Shown here: positions 63,011 through 64,000 of the stretch, piece by piece
How positions within the stretch are numbered: the first letter of the stretch is position 1
Layout: each line of letters opens with the position of its first letter
Origin: Loripinus fragilis
Lineage: Eukaryota; Mollusca; Bivalvia; Lucinida; Lucinidae
NCBI GenBank assembly: GCA_964019695.1
Contig: OZ026516.1
Span: 95,852,368 to 95,916,367 of the forward strand
DNA length: 64,000 nt
Direction: 5' to 3'
Notes under the pieces: generated by a model
Told to the model about the DNA's origin: nothing
What the model saw: the letters and a program-made list of their open reading frames with translations, nothing else
Database searches by the model: none
Program-made: the position numbers and the translations under genes

Positions 63011-63639
63011 CCTCTAGGCAGTGACTGCCGCTCTACACCTTCTAAACACATCCTGAAATTATGTTTTGGTCTGTACATAGATTATTTTTAAACCTGCACA
63101 ATCTTTTTTTTGATGGCACATGCACATTTCACTAAATTAGAAAATACCCGGTCAATTGAAAGATGAACTAAAATGAGAAGAAGAAAAAGATATTCCATAA
63201 TGACGAGTCTTCTTTAGTAGACGTTTCTTCAGTTACTTGAACGACAAGCCTATCATCAAAACCTAAAAAGTAAGAGAGTATAATCAGCAAATACCACAAT
63301 CACGAACTGCAGACACAACCACGGCGCCGTGAGGAAGAGCCACAGAACGCTAATAGTCACAAGACACCAGGAAAGCCAATCAGCTCTCACCAAGCCCATT
63401 TCACAATCAAACATCTATGCTTTCCATGTTTTTATAACTCTTTAACTTAATTTTGTGTATATACTGTTTATATTGAATTTATTCTGTTTTATGTTGCATA
63501 CACTGTGATATTTGTTATTATATTTTTGATATGTGTGTCGAAGTAAAAGACCGACAGGACTTATGTTTGTATTGATCTCTTAATCGACACTAAATAAATC
63601 TTCTATGCCTATGTCTATTACCATCATTGAAATGGGGGA
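63011..63639. other. LINE 3' flank, nothing coding
   Basis: AT-rich sequence following the LINE remnant; no repeat shared with the rest of the window. Confidence 0.4.
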
Positions 63640-64000
63640 CTCAGGTGATGAAAAGCCACCGAAACAGAAACGGTTTTGGAACTTTATAAAAAAGACAATG
63701 CTGGACTTTCACCACTCAAAGATTAAGAAACATTATTCATCAACCTAAAGGACAAGGGCAACATTCTTAACAGACAGTACGTATCAGTGATACTCACGAA
63801 GACCAAGACCCAGTCCTTCAATTGTACCTTTTCCTGACATGGATGTCAAACAAGTGACAGAAGAAAGAGTTCGGAAGATGCTCTTTAAGATGAACCAATA
63901 TGGCCGACTCTATTCCTGCAAGCATTAGTAAAGACTTCAACCCAGAGATGGCACTGATCTTGACCGTCATCAATAATATGTCGACACAAGAAGACACAGT
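63640..64000 (+). pseudogene. Second LINE fragment (upstream part), runs off the right edge
   Basis: Broken frames give KPPKQKRFWNFIKK, then VTEERVRKMLFKMNQ and DSIPASISKDFNPEMALIL, which correspond to the segment just before the reverse transcriptase palm in jockey/CR1-like elements. This part should lie before, not after, the 61740-63010 fragment, so it is a separate copy or a rearranged piece. Confidence 0.75.

Overview
The window is eukaryotic, AT-rich and dominated by introns. Its repeats (tRNA-derived SINEs, many palindromic MITEs, a jockey/CR1-like LINE, hAT remnants, a GGAC-rich repeat) and the divergence of its proteins suggest a marine invertebrate, most likely a bivalve mollusc. 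The species is an inference; no marker gene is present.

The main occupant is the 5' half of one minus-strand gene, BTAF1 (Mot1/TAF172), the SNF2-family ATPase that strips TBP from DNA. I assembled 20 exons from about 60.13 kb down to base 1. Splice sites and phases are consistent at every junction, giving about 930 codons of the N-terminal HEAT-repeat region. The SNF2 ATPase half lies beyond base 1. Upstream and on the same strand (60390..61076) is an uninterrupted ORF for a MYND zinc-finger protein.

The outstanding feature is the 9.31-21.50 kb block. It is about 90 tandem copies of a mostly 127-bp unit lying inside BTAF1 intron 15. On the minus strand each unit is the splice acceptor plus the first 113 nt of BTAF1 exon 16. 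The last unit is the real exon, which then continues into unique coding sequence. The satellite was therefore made from an exon-intron boundary of an essential gene, and it puts some 90 near-identical 3' splice sites in front of one exon. The same kind of event recurs in this gene. Exon 8 has two extra partial copies, exon 14 has a 57-bp duplicated acceptor that keeps the frame, exon 15 has three decayed copies of its donor end, exon 19 has one, and exon 10 has a decayed acceptor-end copy in intron 9.

Layout: 1-9.4 kb, exons 20-16 with SINEs and MITEs; 9.3-21.5 kb, the exon-derived satellite, interrupted by an 819-bp transposon; 21.5-29.2 kb, rest of intron 15, exon 15 with its pseudo-copies, and intron 14; 29.2-54.1 kb, exons 14-2 separated by MITEs, several ending within 25 bp of splice sites; 54-60 kb, intron 1 with a decayed hAT element; 60.1-61.1 kb, BTAF1 exon 1 and the MYND ORF, bracketed by an inverted repeat built on a GGACTCTATCTGTG motif; 61.7-64 kb, two LINE fragments on the plus strand.
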